This document shows, one piece after another, positions 1 through 9,731 of a stretch of DNA of 64,000 bases; position 1 is the stretch's first letter; each line of letters starts with the position of its first letter. Both the position numbers and the translations under genes were made by a program. Below the pieces are notes generated by a model. The model ran no database searches. It saw only the letters and a list, made by a program, of their open reading frames with translations, and was not told the DNA's origin. Source of the DNA: Rhodanobacter humi (GTDB lineage Bacteria > Pseudomonadota > Gammaproteobacteria > Xanthomonadales > Rhodanobacteraceae); the NCBI RefSeq assembly GCF_041107455.1, contig NZ_JBGBPY010000001.1:2232001-2296000 (forward strand), given 5' to 3'.

Positions 1-753
1 GCCGTTGCAGGCCGGGGTGGTGACATTGCTGAAGCCATAGGCCGCGGGATTGGCGATCACCTCGTTGAGCAGAGCGTAGGTATTCACCGGAATCACGTTC
101 AGTCCCTGGCCGCTGAGCTGCGCCAGGCCCGTGTTCAAGGTGCCGTTGAACAGCACCGCCAGTTGGGTGGCGCCCGCCGAGGCGGCCGCGCCGCCGGCCA
201 TGCCATCGGGGGTCTTGCCGATGTTCGGCAGGTTGTAGACCACCACGTACTTGGCGCCGCTCGCCTGCAGCTGGCCGAGCAGGCCGAGTTCGGTCGTCGC
301 GGCCTTGACGGTGCCGGCGGCAAGCGCGTTCGGGTCGGTGGTGGTGCCGGTCAGGTAGAAGATGTCGTTGGCGCCGCCCCATACCTGGTACAGCGCGTTC
401 GAGTCGGCATGCCCGCCGTTGGCGGCCAGATACATCTGGAACTGCTGCGGCAGCGTCGGTACCGGAGCCACGCCCTGCACCACGCCGGCGCCGCCGAAGG
501 CGTAGTCGGTACCACCCAGCAGCGAGGCCTGGATCGGGCTGCCCAAGCCGGCGGCGACCAGTTCCGCCGCCGTCTTGCCGGGGTTGGTGGTGAAGCGCAA
601 CGGCGTCGGCGACCCCTGCGCAAGCGACAGGTTGCCGGCGTCGCTGAGGCTGTCACCGAACACAACGATCTTGCTGAAATCGGTGGCGCTGGCGGCGGTG
701 CTGAACAGCAGGGCGGCCGCAATGGCGCCCACTAGGTGACGGGTACGAAGCAT
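1..753 (-). CDS. GDSL/SGNH-family esterase, N-terminal part (runs off window)
   Basis: The gene begins at the ATG at 753 and continues past the left edge, so only about 251 residues are visible. A signal peptide (MLRTRHLVGAIAAALLFSTAASA) opens the protein. The SGNH block I motif FGDSLSDAGN follows directly, carrying the nucleophile serine, and a block III-like GGAND sits near residue 120. This is the pattern of secreted GDSL lipases/esterases. In xanthomonads and pseudomonads many of these are autotransporters (EstA type) with a C-terminal beta-barrel, but the part that would show a barrel lies outside the window. It probably acts on ester substrates in the periplasm or at the cell surface. 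The family call is firm; autotransporter status is inference. It faces the same way as tex but is separated from it by a hairpin. Confidence 0.85.
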   Translation of the reverse strand, partial: MLRTRHLVGAIAAALLFSTAASATDFSKIVVFGDSLSDAGNLSLAQGSPTPLRFTTNPGKTAAELVAAGLGSPIQASLLGGTDYAFGGAGVVQGVAPVPTLPQQFQMYLAANGGHADSNALYQVWGGANDIFYLTGTTTDPNALAAGTVKAATTELGLLGQLQASGAKYVVVYNLPNIGKTPDGMAGGAAASAGATQLAVLFNGTLNTGLAQLSGQGLNVIPVNTYALLNEVIANPAAYGFSNVTTPACNG

Positions 754-820
754 GCGGATACTCCCCGGCCGGGATGGCCTTGTTAGCTGGACGTTACGGT
801 ACGGCATTCCATACGGAACC

Positions 821-849
821 GCATGCTGCAGCGCATCGCTGCAGCATGC
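821..849 (-). terminator. 13-bp perfect stem-loop downstream of tex
   Basis: GCATGCTGCAGCG at 821-833 is the exact reverse complement of 837-849, leaving a 3-base loop. It lies 18 bases beyond the tex stop codon and before the GDSL esterase start. There is no clear U-tract on either side, so it may end tex transcription weakly, protect the mRNA 3' end, or be a dispersed palindrome. Confidence 0.5.
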
Positions 850-867
850 GCGGTCGCCCGCGGGAAC

Positions 868-3198
868 TCAGCGCTTGATCGCGCGTGACAATGCGTCGGC
901 GAAGGCGCTGTTGGCCGGAGCAGGTGCCGGCTTGGACGCGCCGCCTGGGCGCGGCCCGCGGCCGTCACGCGGGCCGGGGCGGGCGTCGCCGCCGGCCGGC
1001 TTGCCGCGCGCCTGGCCCGGCTCGTCGTCGAGGCGCATCGACAGGCCGATGCGCTGGCGCGGGAGGTCCACTTCCATCACCTTGACCTTGACGATGTCGC
1101 CGGCCTTCACCGCATCGCGCGGATCCTTGACGAAGGTGTGCGAGAGCGCCGAGACGTGGACGAGGCCGTCCTGGTGCACGCCGATGTCCACGAACGCGCC
1201 GAACGCGGCCACATTGGTGACGCGGCCTTCGAGGATCATGCCGGGGCGCAGATCCTTCACGTCCTCCACGCCTTCGGCGAAGCTGGGTGCGACGAATTCG
1301 GGGCGCGGATCGCGGCCGGGTTTTTCAAGCTCCTTCAGGATGTCGCGCACGGTGGGCAGGCCGAACTTGTCGTCGGTGTACTGCTCGGCCTTCAGGCTGC
1401 GCAGGAAGCCCAGATCGCCCATCACGTGGCGCACCTCGCGGCCGCATTGGGCGATGATGCGCTCCACCACCGGATAGGCTTCCGGATGCACGGCGGAGGT
1501 GTCCAGCGGATTGTCGCCGTTGGGTACGCGCAGGAAGCCCGCGCACTGCTCGAAGGCCTTGTCGCCCAGGCGCGGCACTTTCAACAGCGCCTTGCGGTTG
1601 GCGAACGGGCCGTTCGCGTCGCGGTGCTTCACCACGTTCTCGGCCACGGAAGCGGACAGGCCGGCCACGCGCGCGAGCAGGGCGGCGGAGGCGGTATTCA
1701 CGTCCACGCCCACCGCGTTCACGCAGTCTTCCACGCGGGCGTCCAGCGCGCGCGCCAGCTTCACCTGGTTCACGTCGTGCTGGTACTGGCCCACGCCGAT
1801 CGCCTTGGGCTCGATCTTCACCAGCTCGGCCAGCGGATCCTGCAGGCGGCGCGCGATGGAGACGGCGCCGCGCAGGCTCACGTCCAGCTCGGGAAACTCC
1901 TTCGCTGCGAGTTCGGAGGCCGAATACACCGAGGCGCCGGCCTCGCTCACCACGATCTTGGCGAGCTTGTGCTCGGGATGGCTCTTGGCCAGCCCCTTGA
2001 TGAGTTCGCCCGCGAGCTTGTCGGTTTCGCGCGAGGCGGTGCCGTTGCCGATCGCGATCAGGTCGACGTGGTGCTTCATGCACAGGCGCGCCAGCGCGGC
2101 CAGCGATTCGTTCCACTGCCGCCGCGGTTCGTGCGGGTAGATGGTGTCGGTGGCGAGCAGCTTGCCGGTGGCGTCGACCACCGCCACCTTGCAGCCGGTG
2201 CGGATGCCGGGGTCCAGGCCCAGCACGGTCTTCGCGCCGGCCGGCGCGGCCAGCATCAGGTCCTTGAGGTTGTCGCCGAACACGCGGATCGCCTCGTCCT
2301 CGGCGCCTTCGCGCACGCGGCCGAACAGGTCCAGCGTGAGGTGCAGGTGCAGCTTCACGCGCCAGGTGAGGCGCACGGTTTCGCGCAGCCAGGCGTCGGC
2401 GGCGCGGCCGCGAGCATGGATGCCCGCATGCGCGGCCACGCGACCCTCGCCTTCGGCATGGCCTAGCTCGGCGTCCAGCGCCGGTTGCAGGTCGAGTTCG
2501 ATGATGCCTTCGTTGCGCGCGCGCATCAGCGCCAAGAGGCGGTGCGAGGGAATCTTGCCCACGGCTTCGACGTGGTCGAAGTAGTCGCGGAACTTCGCGC
2601 CTTCGCTCTCCTTGCCGGCGACCACCTTGGCGCGGATCTGGCCCTTGTCCCACAACCAGTCGCGCAGTTCGCCCACCAGGTGGGCGTCTTCGGCGATGGA
2701 CTCCATCAGGATCGCGCGTGCGCCATCGAGTGCGGCGCGCACGTCGGCCACACCCTTCTCGGCATCGACGAAAGCTTCCGCGAAGGCCTCGGGCGTGCGC
2801 GTGGGATCGTCGCGCAAGCCGCTGGCCAGCGGCTCCAGCCCCGCCTCGCGGGCGATCTGCGCCTTGGTGCGGCGCTTGGGCTTGTACGGGAGGTACAGGT
2901 CTTCCAGCGTGGCCTTGGTCTCGGCGCCGAGGATGTCGGCCTTCAGCGCATCGGTCAGCTTGCCCTGTTCGGTGATGCTGTCGAGGATCGCGGCGCGACG
3001 TTCCTCCAGTTCGCGCAGGTAGCGCAGGCGTTCCTCCAGCGTGCGCAACTGGGTGTCGTCCAGTCCGCCGGTGACTTCCTTGCGGTAGCGCGCGATGAAC
3101 GGCACGGTGGCGCCGCCGTCGAGCAATTCCACCGCCGCGCGCACCTGCTCGGTCTTGGCGGCGATGTCCTGGGCAATGCGTTGTTCGATGCTGAGCAT
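868..3198 (-). CDS. tex: Tex-family transcription accessory / S1 RNA-binding protein
   Basis: The product has 776 residues, normal for Tex. It opens with the conserved N-terminal helical region ([15 protein letters not shown], then [13 protein letters not shown]), has the YqgF/RNase H-like core ([19 protein letters not shown]), a helix-hairpin-helix region ([18 protein letters not shown]), and ends with an S1 domain ([21 protein letters not shown]). The tail after S1 is Gly/Pro/Arg-rich. Tex binds nucleic acid and is linked to transcription and RNA metabolism in many bacteria. A longer upstream reading in the same frame exists, but family alignment fixes the start at the ATG at 3198. Confidence 0.95.
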   Translation of the reverse strand: MLSIEQRIAQDIAAKTEQVRAAVELLDGGATVPFIARYRKEVTGGLDDTQLRTLEERLRYLRELEERRAAILDSITEQGKLTDALKADILGAETKATLEDLYLPYKPKRRTKAQIAREAGLEPLASGLRDDPTRTPEAFAEAFVDAEKGVADVRAALDGARAILMESIAEDAHLVGELRDWLWDKGQIRAKVVAGKESEGAKFRDYFDHVEAVGKIPSHRLLALMRARNEGIIELDLQPALDAELGHAEGEGRVAAHAGIHARGRAADAWLRETVRLTWRVKLHLHLTLDLFGRVREGAEDEAIRVFGDNLKDLMLAAPAGAKTVLGLDPGIRTGCKVAVVDATGKLLATDTIYPHEPRRQWNESLAALARLCMKHHVDLIAIGNGTASRETDKLAGELIKGLAKSHPEHKLAKIVVSEAGASVYSASELAAKEFPELDVSLRGAVSIARRLQDPLAELVKIEPKAIGVGQYQHDVNQVKLARALDARVEDCVNAVGVDVNTASAALLARVAGLSASVAENVVKHRDANGPFANRKALLKVPRLGDKAFEQCAGFLRVPNGDNPLDTSAVHPEAYPVVERIIAQCGREVRHVMGDLGFLRSLKAEQYTDDKFGLPTVRDILKELEKPGRDPRPEFVAPSFAEGVEDVKDLRPGMILEGRVTNVAAFGAFVDIGVHQDGLVHVSALSHTFVKDPRDAVKAGDIVKVKVMEVDLPRQRIGLSMRLDDEPGQARGKPAGGDARPGPRDGRGPRPGGASKPAPAPANSAFADALSRAIKR

Positions 3199-3417
3199 GG
3201 GTGGATCGGTTTCCTTGCGGCGAAACGGGCCGGCGCTCGCGGCCGGGCCAGCGATGATAGCAAGCCACCCCGATATTCCAGCCAGTCCGGAAGTGCCCGA
3301 TCGCCCGCGGCAGCGGCGCTGACGACAGCGGCATGCGGGTCTTGCGGCCCGCGTTTTTCGCAGGTGGATCCACAGGGAATCATCAGCGGTTCCAAGCGGG
3401 TTCCCAAGGAATCCATC

Positions 3418-3951
3418 ATGCAAGTGTGGGTGCCGCAGCCCATAGTCGCGCTCGGCCTCGCCTGCGTCGGCAGCACCAGCGTCGCCCAGGATGGATCCCG
3501 CACCACCAACTTGCAGAATGTGAGGGTCACCGCGGCACAAGGCCAATACGAGACCTACGTCGTCGACTTGCATGCCGGCTACCAACTGGAAGCCTTGGTC
3601 GGCAACACGCACAGGCAGTACCCGCAGGCGCGGCGCGCGGCCGAGAGTTCGGAAGCCCTGCGAAAGCGGGTTGGCGCTCCGCAGCCGCTTGTCGCCGTGG
3701 CCTTCGACAACTCGTCCGGCCACGGCATCGCAAGGCAGATCCAGCTGAGCGGCCCCGCCCAAGGCACGGTCGCGATCGTGAACTTGTATTGCAAGCAAGC
3801 CGCATGGGAAGGCGGTCATCGGTGCCGGATGGTGTTTCAGCGGCTCTGGAACCAAGCGTCTGACCACAGTCTGGCGTCGCGGCAGGTGGAACGCCTGCCG
3901 CTGGCGGTGGCGGACCTGCATGACTGGGCAGGGATATGCCAACCTGCGTAA
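3418..3951 (+). CDS. small exported protein of unknown function, paralogue A
   Basis: This 177-residue protein has an N-terminal signal-like segment ([24 protein letters not shown]). The start at 3418 has AAGGA upstream. I do not recognise a named family. It is clearly paralogous to the protein at 6488: both share N-L-Q-x-V-x-V-T-A-A-x-G-Q-Y-E-T-Y, then VGN.H.QY, EALRKR, a VAxDNSSG block and an AIV..YCK block. The mature part is probably a beta-rich periplasmic or secreted domain. It has two cysteines late in the protein (YCK and HRC) that could pair. Its first residues are less typical of a signal peptide than those of paralogue B (no Lys near the start). It is followed by a GC-rich hairpin at 3958-3987. 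Confidence 0.7.
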   Translation: MQVWVPQPIVALGLACVGSTSVAQDGSRTTNLQNVRVTAAQGQYETYVVDLHAGYQLEALVGNTHRQYPQARRAAESSEALRKRVGAPQPLVAVAFDNSSGHGIARQIQLSGPAQGTVAIVNLYCKQAAWEGGHRCRMVFQRLWNQASDHSLASRQVERLPLAVADLHDWAGICQPA

Positions 3952-3957
3952 CGTCCG

Positions 3958-3987
3958 CGACGAACCGGCGCCGCCGTCGGTTCGTCG
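3958..3987 (+). terminator. stem-loop after paralogue A
   Basis: CGACGAACCG (3958-3967) pairs exactly with CGGTTCGTCG (3978-3987), 6 bases after the stop codon of the upstream gene. No U-tract follows, so terminator function is only likely. The rest of 3988-4181 shows no gene I can support. Confidence 0.4.
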
Positions 3988-4181
3988 CCATGGAGTCGGC
4001 CAGCTGCCGACGCGTGGCGGCTGGCGGGCGTGGCGTGATGGTTCGCCTTGAATTTGCCGTTGCGGTCTGGAGCATGATGGTGGCGGCGGGCACGCCGTGA
4101 AGGGCCCTGCCTGGCGGCACCCGGCGCATGGTTTGGCAGGCATGACGCCGCGACCCGGCCCTGCACCAAACCGTGCCGTCG

Positions 4182-5036
4182 TCAGCATGACGCCGACGGA
4201 TCGGGGAGCGTCTGTTCGTCGCTGAGCAGTGCGTCGAGGCGCTGTTGCTGCTGGCGGAAGTCCTCATCATCGGCCAGCACGCGCCAAGCCAGGTCGCGCT
4301 GCAAGGCAAGACTGTCGCGGAACCCTTCGTCGATCGCCTGTCTCAGGTCGGCGATGGCGATTTTGCGGTCGCCAGCAAGTGCGGCCAGCACCGCTCCACG
4401 GTAGACCAGCGATGGCGTCGCCGCGCCACTTTCGCGCAGGCGTGCAGATTCCAGGCTCAGTACCGAGAGGATGGCTTGGCGTTGCGTGTCGCCAGGCGGC
4501 AGCAGCGCCGCCCAGTTGGCGAGCTGGCCCAGGCACGCCTGCAGGTCGATGAAGTTCAGGAACGGGTCGCCGTCGGCGAAGCGGCGGCGATAAGGGAGCT
4601 GCGCGGCTTCTGATTGTCCGTTCAGGGCCTGCACCTGGGCAGGCAGCTGCTGCAGCGGCACCGTGGATGACGAGTCGATGGTGTTGTCCACTGTAGTGGG
4701 CGTGTATTGCACTTCGCCGATGAAGCGGAAGCCCAGGCTATGCACGGTGACGATGTAGCGCGGCCGCGCAGACGAATCGCCCAAGGTGTGGCGCAGCTGC
4801 GAAACCGATCGGCTGAGTACTCCGGCGGTGACGTGGCGATGCCCCCAGATGCTGTCCAGCAGTGCGTCCTTGCTGACCATTTCGCCGGCGTGACGCAGCA
4901 GGGTCAGAAGCAGCATGTAGGCCTTGGGCTCGACCGGCAACGGCCGACCGTCGCGCTCCAGTCGGTGTGCCGCTGGCTCGACCAGGATGTTGTCGAAACG
5001 ATAGGTTCCGGTATTTCCAGGTTCGACTGAAGGCAT
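4182..5036 (-). CDS. OmpR/CadC-type winged-helix transcriptional regulator
   Basis: A 284-residue protein. Residues about 8-105 form a Trans_reg_C winged helix ([39 protein letters not shown], a recognition helix in [15 protein letters not shown], then the wing [14 protein letters not shown]). There is no receiver domain and no obvious transmembrane segment. The C-terminal 150 residues are helical and TPR-like ([38 protein letters not shown]). The start at 5036 is chosen because the domain begins right after it; upstream in-frame codons lack family similarity and no start here has a strong ribosome site. It lies between two paralogous exported proteins, so it may control them, but that is inference from position. 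Confidence 0.85.
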   Translation of the reverse strand: MPSVEPGNTGTYRFDNILVEPAAHRLERDGRPLPVEPKAYMLLLTLLRHAGEMVSKDALLDSIWGHRHVTAGVLSRSVSQLRHTLGDSSARPRYIVTVHSLGFRFIGEVQYTPTTVDNTIDSSSTVPLQQLPAQVQALNGQSEAAQLPYRRRFADGDPFLNFIDLQACLGQLANWAALLPPGDTQRQAILSVLSLESARLRESGAATPSLVYRGAVLAALAGDRKIAIADLRQAIDEGFRDSLALQRDLAWRVLADDEDFRQQQQRLDALLSDEQTLPDPSASC

Positions 5037-5426
5037 GGCTTCGACCCTGGGCACGGAGATACAGAAAACTACGCCGGCGGCAATTACGTGCGCGTGACGT
5101 TGCCGGTACGGCGCGGGGCGATGCCCGCCCGGGCATGAAACACTCGCGGCAACATCAACCCTTCGTCGTGGGTTCCTCAAGATTCGCTGCGGTCCCTGCC
5201 GCAGGCCCCGGGTGTCGGCTGCACAGGGCCCGATATCTGCGTTGAACGCGGCGGCTGCGCCATGCCGTTTGCGCCATGGCGCAAACCGGATGCCGCTGGT
5301 GTGGCCGGTTTGCCGGAATGGTCCGGATCACGCCGGCAGCGCATCCGGTGGCCCGTGGTTTGCGTGGACGGACTGGGACGCCGTACCGGATGGCGGCCAT
5401 CCACGCTCGGCCGCCATCCGGATGAC
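5037..5426. other. intergenic region with palindromes, upstream of the winged-helix regulator
   Basis: This 390-bp stretch holds no convincing gene. It carries a perfect 20-bp palindrome, GTTTGCGCCATGGCGCAAAC at 5267-5286, and a terminator-like stem at 5387-5420. The regulator promoter must lie in its left part, but I see no clear -35/-10 pair. Confidence 0.5.
5387..5420 (-). terminator. stem-loop after the GYF/RDD gene
   Basis: CGGATGGCGGCC (5387-5398) pairs exactly with GGCCGCCATCCG (5409-5420) around a 10-base loop, 6 bases past the stop of the minus-strand gene at 5427. There is no strong U-run. Confidence 0.5.
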
Positions 5427-6188
5427 TCAGGCGTGGAAGGTGTTGCCGGACGCCGCCTGGTTCGGCTTGAACTCGCTGGCGCGGCCGTTCAGCACCAGGG
5501 TGCCGGCGATCAGGTCGTGCAGGCCCTGCTTGCGGCGGGTGAAGGCCACCATGATGAAGCCGATGCAGAGGATGATCGCGCTGAGGTACTTCGCGACGTA
5601 GCGGCCCAGTGCGCGCGGAAAGCCGATGCGCGCGCCCTGCTGGTCGGTGACCCGGATGCCCAGCGCCAGCTTGCCCACGGTGGCCTGCCAGACCGAGCTT
5701 TCGCAGCAGGCGAAATAGAGCCAGGTCAGCGCCGTGGTCAGCAAGGTGTATGGCCACATGCTGCTGTAGAAATGCTGGTAGGCCTGCATGAAGGACGTGC
5801 CGCCGAGCATCTCCTGCTTCATCGCCTCCTCGGCTGCCGACGCGCCGAAGAAGGTGCCGATCACCTTGAACACGATGTACAGCACGATCGCATCGAGGAT
5901 GTAGGCAGCCACGCGCTTCCAGAAGCCGGCGTGGTCCTCCAGCGCCGCGGCCGTGGTCTGCGGCAGGTTCTCCATCGGCGCAGCAGGTGCCGAATAGGGG
6001 TTGCCGGCGGGAGGCGCGGCGCTGCGTGCCTCGTCGGGGAACAGCGCCGACAGCGGCTGCCAGTCGGCCAGGCCTTCGTGCCATGCGAGGTCGTCGCGGC
6101 TCACCTGGCCGCTGCGCAGCCACGCGCGCACGTCCTCTTCCTTGTACGGGCCGTGGCGTTCGCCGTCCCGTCCGATCCAGATTTCCAT
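5427..6188 (-). CDS. GYF_2-RDD family inner-membrane protein
   Basis: The 253-residue product combines two domains. Residues 1-50 are a GYF_2 domain (MEIWIGRDGERHGPY, then VRAWLRSGQVSRDDLAWHEGLADW). After a Pro/Ala linker comes an RDD domain (about 90-240) with hydrophobic segments (AAYILDAIVLYIVFKVIGTFF, WPYTLLTTALTWLYFACC, LSAIILCIGFIMVAF) and the characteristic TVGKLALGIRVTDQQG stretch. RDD proteins are small membrane proteins, some proposed to move ions, and their role here is unknown. The ATG at 6188 is preceded by GGAG at 8 bases; an in-frame GTG nine bases upstream would add only three residues. It is transcribed divergently from paralogue B at 6488. Confidence 0.88.
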   Translation of the reverse strand: MEIWIGRDGERHGPYKEEDVRAWLRSGQVSRDDLAWHEGLADWQPLSALFPDEARSAAPPAGNPYSAPAAPMENLPQTTAAALEDHAGFWKRVAAYILDAIVLYIVFKVIGTFFGASAAEEAMKQEMLGGTSFMQAYQHFYSSMWPYTLLTTALTWLYFACCESSVWQATVGKLALGIRVTDQQGARIGFPRALGRYVAKYLSAIILCIGFIMVAFTRRKQGLHDLIAGTLVLNGRASEFKPNQAASGNTFHA

Positions 6189-6487
6189 CGTGCCCACTCC
6201 TCGCGCTGGTGAATGCGGGCATCATGCCACGAGCGTATGGCGGCGGAAGGGCTTGGTTGGCAAGAGCTGTTCTCCAGGAAGCATCGTGGTCCGGAATGCT
6301 GCGCCGAGGACGATGCCGCTTCAGCACCCCGGATGATTCCCTGGGACTTCAACCTGCACGCCTCGCTGGCGGATTCATCGCAAACCCTCAGCAAATCCTC
6401 GACCCTCCCTCGCGAATCCCTCAAGTACGTCCCGCTGCGTCGGCCTATGGTTGCGCAACACACAAGGGAGTTCCTCTGGAGGTTTGT

Positions 6488-6997
6488 ATGAAACACACGA
6501 TCATTGCTTCAAGCCTCGCGTTGGCGTTGCTCTGCGTCAGCGGCGGCAGCATCGCCCAGGAGCATTCGCAACCTGCCAACTTGCAGCACGTCACCGTTAC
6601 CGCCGCACCGGGCCAGTACGAGACCTACGAGGCCGACCTGAACACGGGCTTCGGGTTGAAGGTGCGCGTCGGCAACAGACACGGGCAGTACCTGGAAGCA
6701 CAGCGGGCAACGAAGGAGCTGGAAGCTTTGCGGAAGCGGGGCATGGCCCAGTCACCGTTCGTCAACGTGGCCATCGACAACTCGTCCGGCGAACGTCATG
6801 TTTGGCAGCTTGTGTTGTCCGACCGTGCACAACGAACGCTCGCCATCGTCGATGTGTATTGCAAGCACTTCGCCAGGGATGGCAACTGGTGCCAGGTGGT
6901 TCCCCAGCCTGTTTCGGGGAGCGCAGGCAGTCAGGGACTGGCATCGGGAGAGATGCGGAGCGTATCGCTTGCGCAGGTACAGGTAGATTCTCGTTGA
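6488..6997 (+). CDS. small exported protein of unknown function, paralogue B
   Basis: A 169-residue protein with a textbook signal peptide (MKHTIIASSLALALLCVSGGSIAQ) and a ribosome site TGGAGG just upstream. The mature part matches the protein at 3418 along its length: QHVTVTAAPGQYETYEADL, VGNRHGQY, LEALRKRG, VAIDNSSGERH, AIVDVYCK. Two cysteines (YCK and NWCQ) are kept in equivalent places and may form a disulphide. I know no named family for it. The divergent region 6189-6487 separates it from the GYF/RDD gene. Duplicate copies 3 kb apart with a regulator between suggest a local duplication. Confidence 0.8.
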   Translation: MKHTIIASSLALALLCVSGGSIAQEHSQPANLQHVTVTAAPGQYETYEADLNTGFGLKVRVGNRHGQYLEAQRATKELEALRKRGMAQSPFVNVAIDNSSGERHVWQLVLSDRAQRTLAIVDVYCKHFARDGNWCQVVPQPVSGSAGSQGLASGEMRSVSLAQVQVDSR

Positions 6998-7082
6998 GTC
7001 CGGACGCATCATCCGGCGCCTGCACGGAGCGCTGGCGACATGCTGGATGTGGGTAGGTTCGCTTCCCTGCGTGGCAACGGAA

Positions 7083-7115
7083 CAAGGGCCGGCACCGTCA
7101 TGGGGTCGGCCCTTG
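7083..7115 (+). terminator. stem-loop after paralogue B
   Basis: CAAGGGCC (7083-7090) pairs with GGCCCTTG (7108-7115), with a few further pairs inside the loop. It sits in the 292-bp gap between the stop at 6997 and the convergent mnmG stop at 7290. There is no long U-tract and no other feature in the gap. Confidence 0.4.
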
Positions 7116-7289
7116 GGTTGTGACGTGTTGCCCATCGTGCACGGGGCGGTGCGGCAGGGTTATGCGCGGAGGGTGACCTGGCACGCGTGACGACATCGGC
7201 TTGTCGTGCAGGCTCTCGCGTGGATCCTCGCGCAGGCTTCGGGGCGAAGCCGATGGCGTGTCTGGAACGCTGCCGGAGGAACGGGTCGC

Positions 7290-9164
7290 TCAGGCGGCGT
7301 GGCGCTTCAGGTGCACCAGCAGCAGCGAGATCGCGGCGGGGGTGACGCCGCTGATGCGTGCGGCCTGGCCCAGCGTGGCGGGCTGGCTGCGCTTGAGCTT
7401 GAGCAGCACCTCGGCGGAGAGGCCGCGTACCTGGTCGTACTCGAAGCCGGCGGGAATCGCGGTCTGCTCGTGGCGGCGCTGGCGCGCGATCTCCTCGCGC
7501 TGGCGCTCCAGGTAACCGGCGTACTTGGCCTGTACCTCGACCTGGGCGGCCACGTCCTCGCGTTCCACCACCGGGCCGAGTTCGGGCACCGCGGCAAGCT
7601 TCGCGTAATCCAGTTCCGGGCGGCGCAGCAGGTCCAGCGCGTTCGTCTCGCGGCTCAGTGTGATGCCGAGCTGGCGTTCGATCGCGGCACCCAGTGCATT
7701 GGTCGGTGCGGCCCACAGCGCGCCGAGGCGCTGCGTCTCGCGTTCCACCGCCTCGCGCTTTTCGCGCAGCGCATCGAAGCGGGCTTGCGGCACTACACCG
7801 AGTTCAAAACCCTGCTCGGTGAGGCGCAGGTCGGCGTTGTCCTCGCGCAGGTGCAGCCGGTATTCGGCGCGCGAAGTGAACATGCGGTAGGGCTCGATGG
7901 TGCCATTGCTGGTGAGGTCGTCGATCAGCACGCCGAGGTAGGCCTCGTCGCGACGCGGGTACCACGGCGCCTTGCCCTGCGTGGCCAGCGCCGCATTGAG
8001 CCCCGCGATCAGTCCCTGCGCGCCGGCCTCCTCGTAGCCGGTGGTGCCGTTGATCTGGCCGGCGAAGTACAGGCCGGGAATCGCCCTGGTTTCCAGCCAC
8101 GGCTGCAGGCCGCGCGGGTCGAAGTAGTCGTACTCGATGGCGTAGCCGGGACGGGTGATGTGCGCGTGTTCGAAGCCCTTGATCGACCGCACCAGCGCCA
8201 GCTGCACGTCGAACGGCAGCGAGGTGGAGATGCCGTTCGGGTAGATCTCGAACGTGTCCAGGCCTTCCGGCTCGATGAAGATCTGGTGCGAGGCCTTCTC
8301 GGCAAAGCGCACCACCTTGTCCTCGATCGACGGGCAGTAGCGCGGGCCCACGCCCTCGATCTGGCCGGTATACAGCGGCGAGCGGTCCAGTGCGCCACGG
8401 ATCAGTTCGTGCGTGCGTTCGGTGGTGTGGGTGATCCAGCAGCTGACCTGGCGCGGATGCTGGTCGCGCGAGCCGAGGTAGGAGAACACCGGCGCCGGGT
8501 CGTCGCCGTGCTGTTCCTCCAGGCCCGTGAAGTTGATGCTGCGGCGATCGATGCGCGGCGGCGTGCCGGTCTTCAGCCGGTCGGCCGCCAGCGGCAACTC
8601 GCGCAGCCGCGCAGCCAGTGCGCTGGCCGGCGGATCGCCCGCGCGGCCGCCGGCGTACTGGGCGGGCCCGATATGGATCTTGCCGGCGAGGAAAGTGCCC
8701 GCCGTGAGCACGATGGACCTTGCGCGGAAGGAAACGCCCATTTGCGTCATCACGCCCGCTGCACGACCGCCTTCCAGGATCAGGTCGTCCACCGCCTGCT
8801 GGAACAGGTCCAGGTTCGGCTGGCTTTCCACCATGTGACGAATCGCGGCACGGTACAGCGCGCGGTCGGCCTGGCAGCGGGTGGCGCGCACGGCAGGCCC
8901 CTTGGAGGCGTTGAGCGTGCGCCACTGGATGCCGGCGAGATCGGCGGCATGCGCCATCGCGCCGCCCAGCGCGTCGATCTCCTTCACCAGGTGGCCCTTG
9001 CCGATACCGCCGATGGCCGGGTTGCAGCTCATCGCGCCCACCGTCTCGATGCTGTGGGTGAGCAGCAGGGTGCGCGCGCCGGTGCGCGCGGCCGCCAGCG
9101 CGGCCTCGGTGCCGGCGTGGCCGCCGCCTATGACAATCACGTCGTAACGGGTGGGGTGGAGCAT
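7290..9164 (-). CDS. mnmG: tRNA uridine-5-carboxymethylaminomethyl modification enzyme MnmG (GidA)
   Basis: A full-length 624-residue MnmG. The FAD dinucleotide-binding motif [14 protein letters not shown] is at the N-terminus, followed by the hallmark [23 protein letters not shown]. The [32 protein letters not shown] and [19 protein letters not shown] blocks are all present. The C-terminal helical domain that contacts MnmE and tRNA is intact. MnmG works with MnmE, using FAD and methylene-tetrahydrofolate, to modify U34 of tRNAs reading two-codon boxes. The start at 9164 leads directly into the FAD motif. Confidence 0.97.
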   Translation of the reverse strand: MLHPTRYDVIVIGGGHAGTEAALAAARTGARTLLLTHSIETVGAMSCNPAIGGIGKGHLVKEIDALGGAMAHAADLAGIQWRTLNASKGPAVRATRCQADRALYRAAIRHMVESQPNLDLFQQAVDDLILEGGRAAGVMTQMGVSFRARSIVLTAGTFLAGKIHIGPAQYAGGRAGDPPASALAARLRELPLAADRLKTGTPPRIDRRSINFTGLEEQHGDDPAPVFSYLGSRDQHPRQVSCWITHTTERTHELIRGALDRSPLYTGQIEGVGPRYCPSIEDKVVRFAEKASHQIFIEPEGLDTFEIYPNGISTSLPFDVQLALVRSIKGFEHAHITRPGYAIEYDYFDPRGLQPWLETRAIPGLYFAGQINGTTGYEEAGAQGLIAGLNAALATQGKAPWYPRRDEAYLGVLIDDLTSNGTIEPYRMFTSRAEYRLHLREDNADLRLTEQGFELGVVPQARFDALREKREAVERETQRLGALWAAPTNALGAAIERQLGITLSRETNALDLLRRPELDYAKLAAVPELGPVVEREDVAAQVEVQAKYAGYLERQREEIARQRRHEQTAIPAGFEYDQVRGLSAEVLLKLKRSQPATLGQAARISGVTPAAISLLLVHLKRHAA

Positions 9165-9340
9165 GGTCGCGGACTGGTCAAAAACCCGAAGGCGTTATGG
9201 TACTGCGCGAGCCGGGGTGGAGTGTTTGGCATGCAACCTGCTTCACCTCTCTCGCACTTTCATGGGCAGCGGCGGTGCGGGAACGCACGCCGGGATCGGG
9301 AGGACAGGGGCCTGATCGCGTGCCGTGAAAGGAAGCAGGA

Positions 9341-9370
9341 CGGCGCCCCTCGGGGCGCCGTCGTTTTTTG
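9341..9370 (+). terminator. strong intrinsic terminator, plus strand, with no upstream gene
   Basis: CGGCGCCCC (9341-9349) pairs with GGGGCGCCG (9352-9360), followed by TCGTTTTTT. This is a textbook Rho-independent terminator. The nearest upstream gene is on the other strand, so it probably ends a small RNA starting somewhere in 9170-9300. Confidence 0.75.
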
Positions 9371-9451
9371 CGCAGTGCGGCCATGGATGGATTTCCGCCC
9401 GTTGGATTTCCGCGATCGTGGATGATCGCAAGGATTGCCTCCGCCGAAAGC

Positions 9452-9483
9452 ACGAAACCCCCGCAGTGCGGGGGTTTCGTTGT
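9452..9483 (+). terminator. second hairpin terminator candidate
   Basis: ACGAAACCCCCGCA and TGCGGGGGTTTCGT form a nearly perfect symmetric stem ending at 9480, followed by TGTT. It lies 110 bp after the first terminator and could end a second short transcript or back up the first. Because it is symmetric it might act on either strand. Confidence 0.55.
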
Positions 9484-9488
9484 TCAGA

Positions 9489-9551
9489 TCTGGCGCCCGG
9501 CGGTCTCAGGAACAGGGGGAATCCAGGATGACCGTATTGCCGGGCGCCAGA
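9489..9551. ncRNA. candidate structured RNA element with a 13-bp perfect stem
   Basis: TCTGGCGCCCGGC (9489-9501) is the exact reverse complement of GCCGGGCGCCAGA (9539-9551), enclosing 37 bases. A stem this long and GC-rich outside a terminator suggests a folded RNA or a palindromic repeat. No known riboswitch class is recognised. Strand and function are unknown. Confidence 0.35.
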
Positions 9552-9712
9552 AACCGTGAAACTTGGAGGGCTTGGCCGTCTTTGCCGCCAGACCGTGGGT
9601 CGATATTCGTCGCACCCACGTGAACATGCGGTGACTGAAACGGGACTTTTTGCCGGCAGGTGGCACTTGCTGACGCCCGGCGTCAGTCCCGGAAGGCGGC
9701 CCAGGTGGACGA

Positions 9713-9728
9713 TGTGATGCAAATCACA
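9713..9728. promoter_or_regulatory. perfect CRP/Clp-type palindrome
   Basis: TGTGATGCAAATCACA matches the CRP-family consensus TGTGA-N6-TCACA in both half-sites. Xanthomonad Clp and enterobacterial CRP use this site. The inner TGAT-N4-ATCA also resembles an FNR/DNR box, so an FNR-type regulator is an alternative. It sits just upstream of the sigma-54-like promoter. Confidence 0.7.
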
Positions 9729-9731
9729 CTT

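Noticed and set aside
1138-2466. Long open frame antisense to tex
   Set aside because: High-GC third positions keep the opposite strand open. The His/Gly/Val/Gln-rich product has no recognisable domain, while tex on the other strand is certain.
7206-9425. 739-codon open frame antisense to mnmG
   Set aside because: Shadow of mnmG; low-complexity composition and no start signals.
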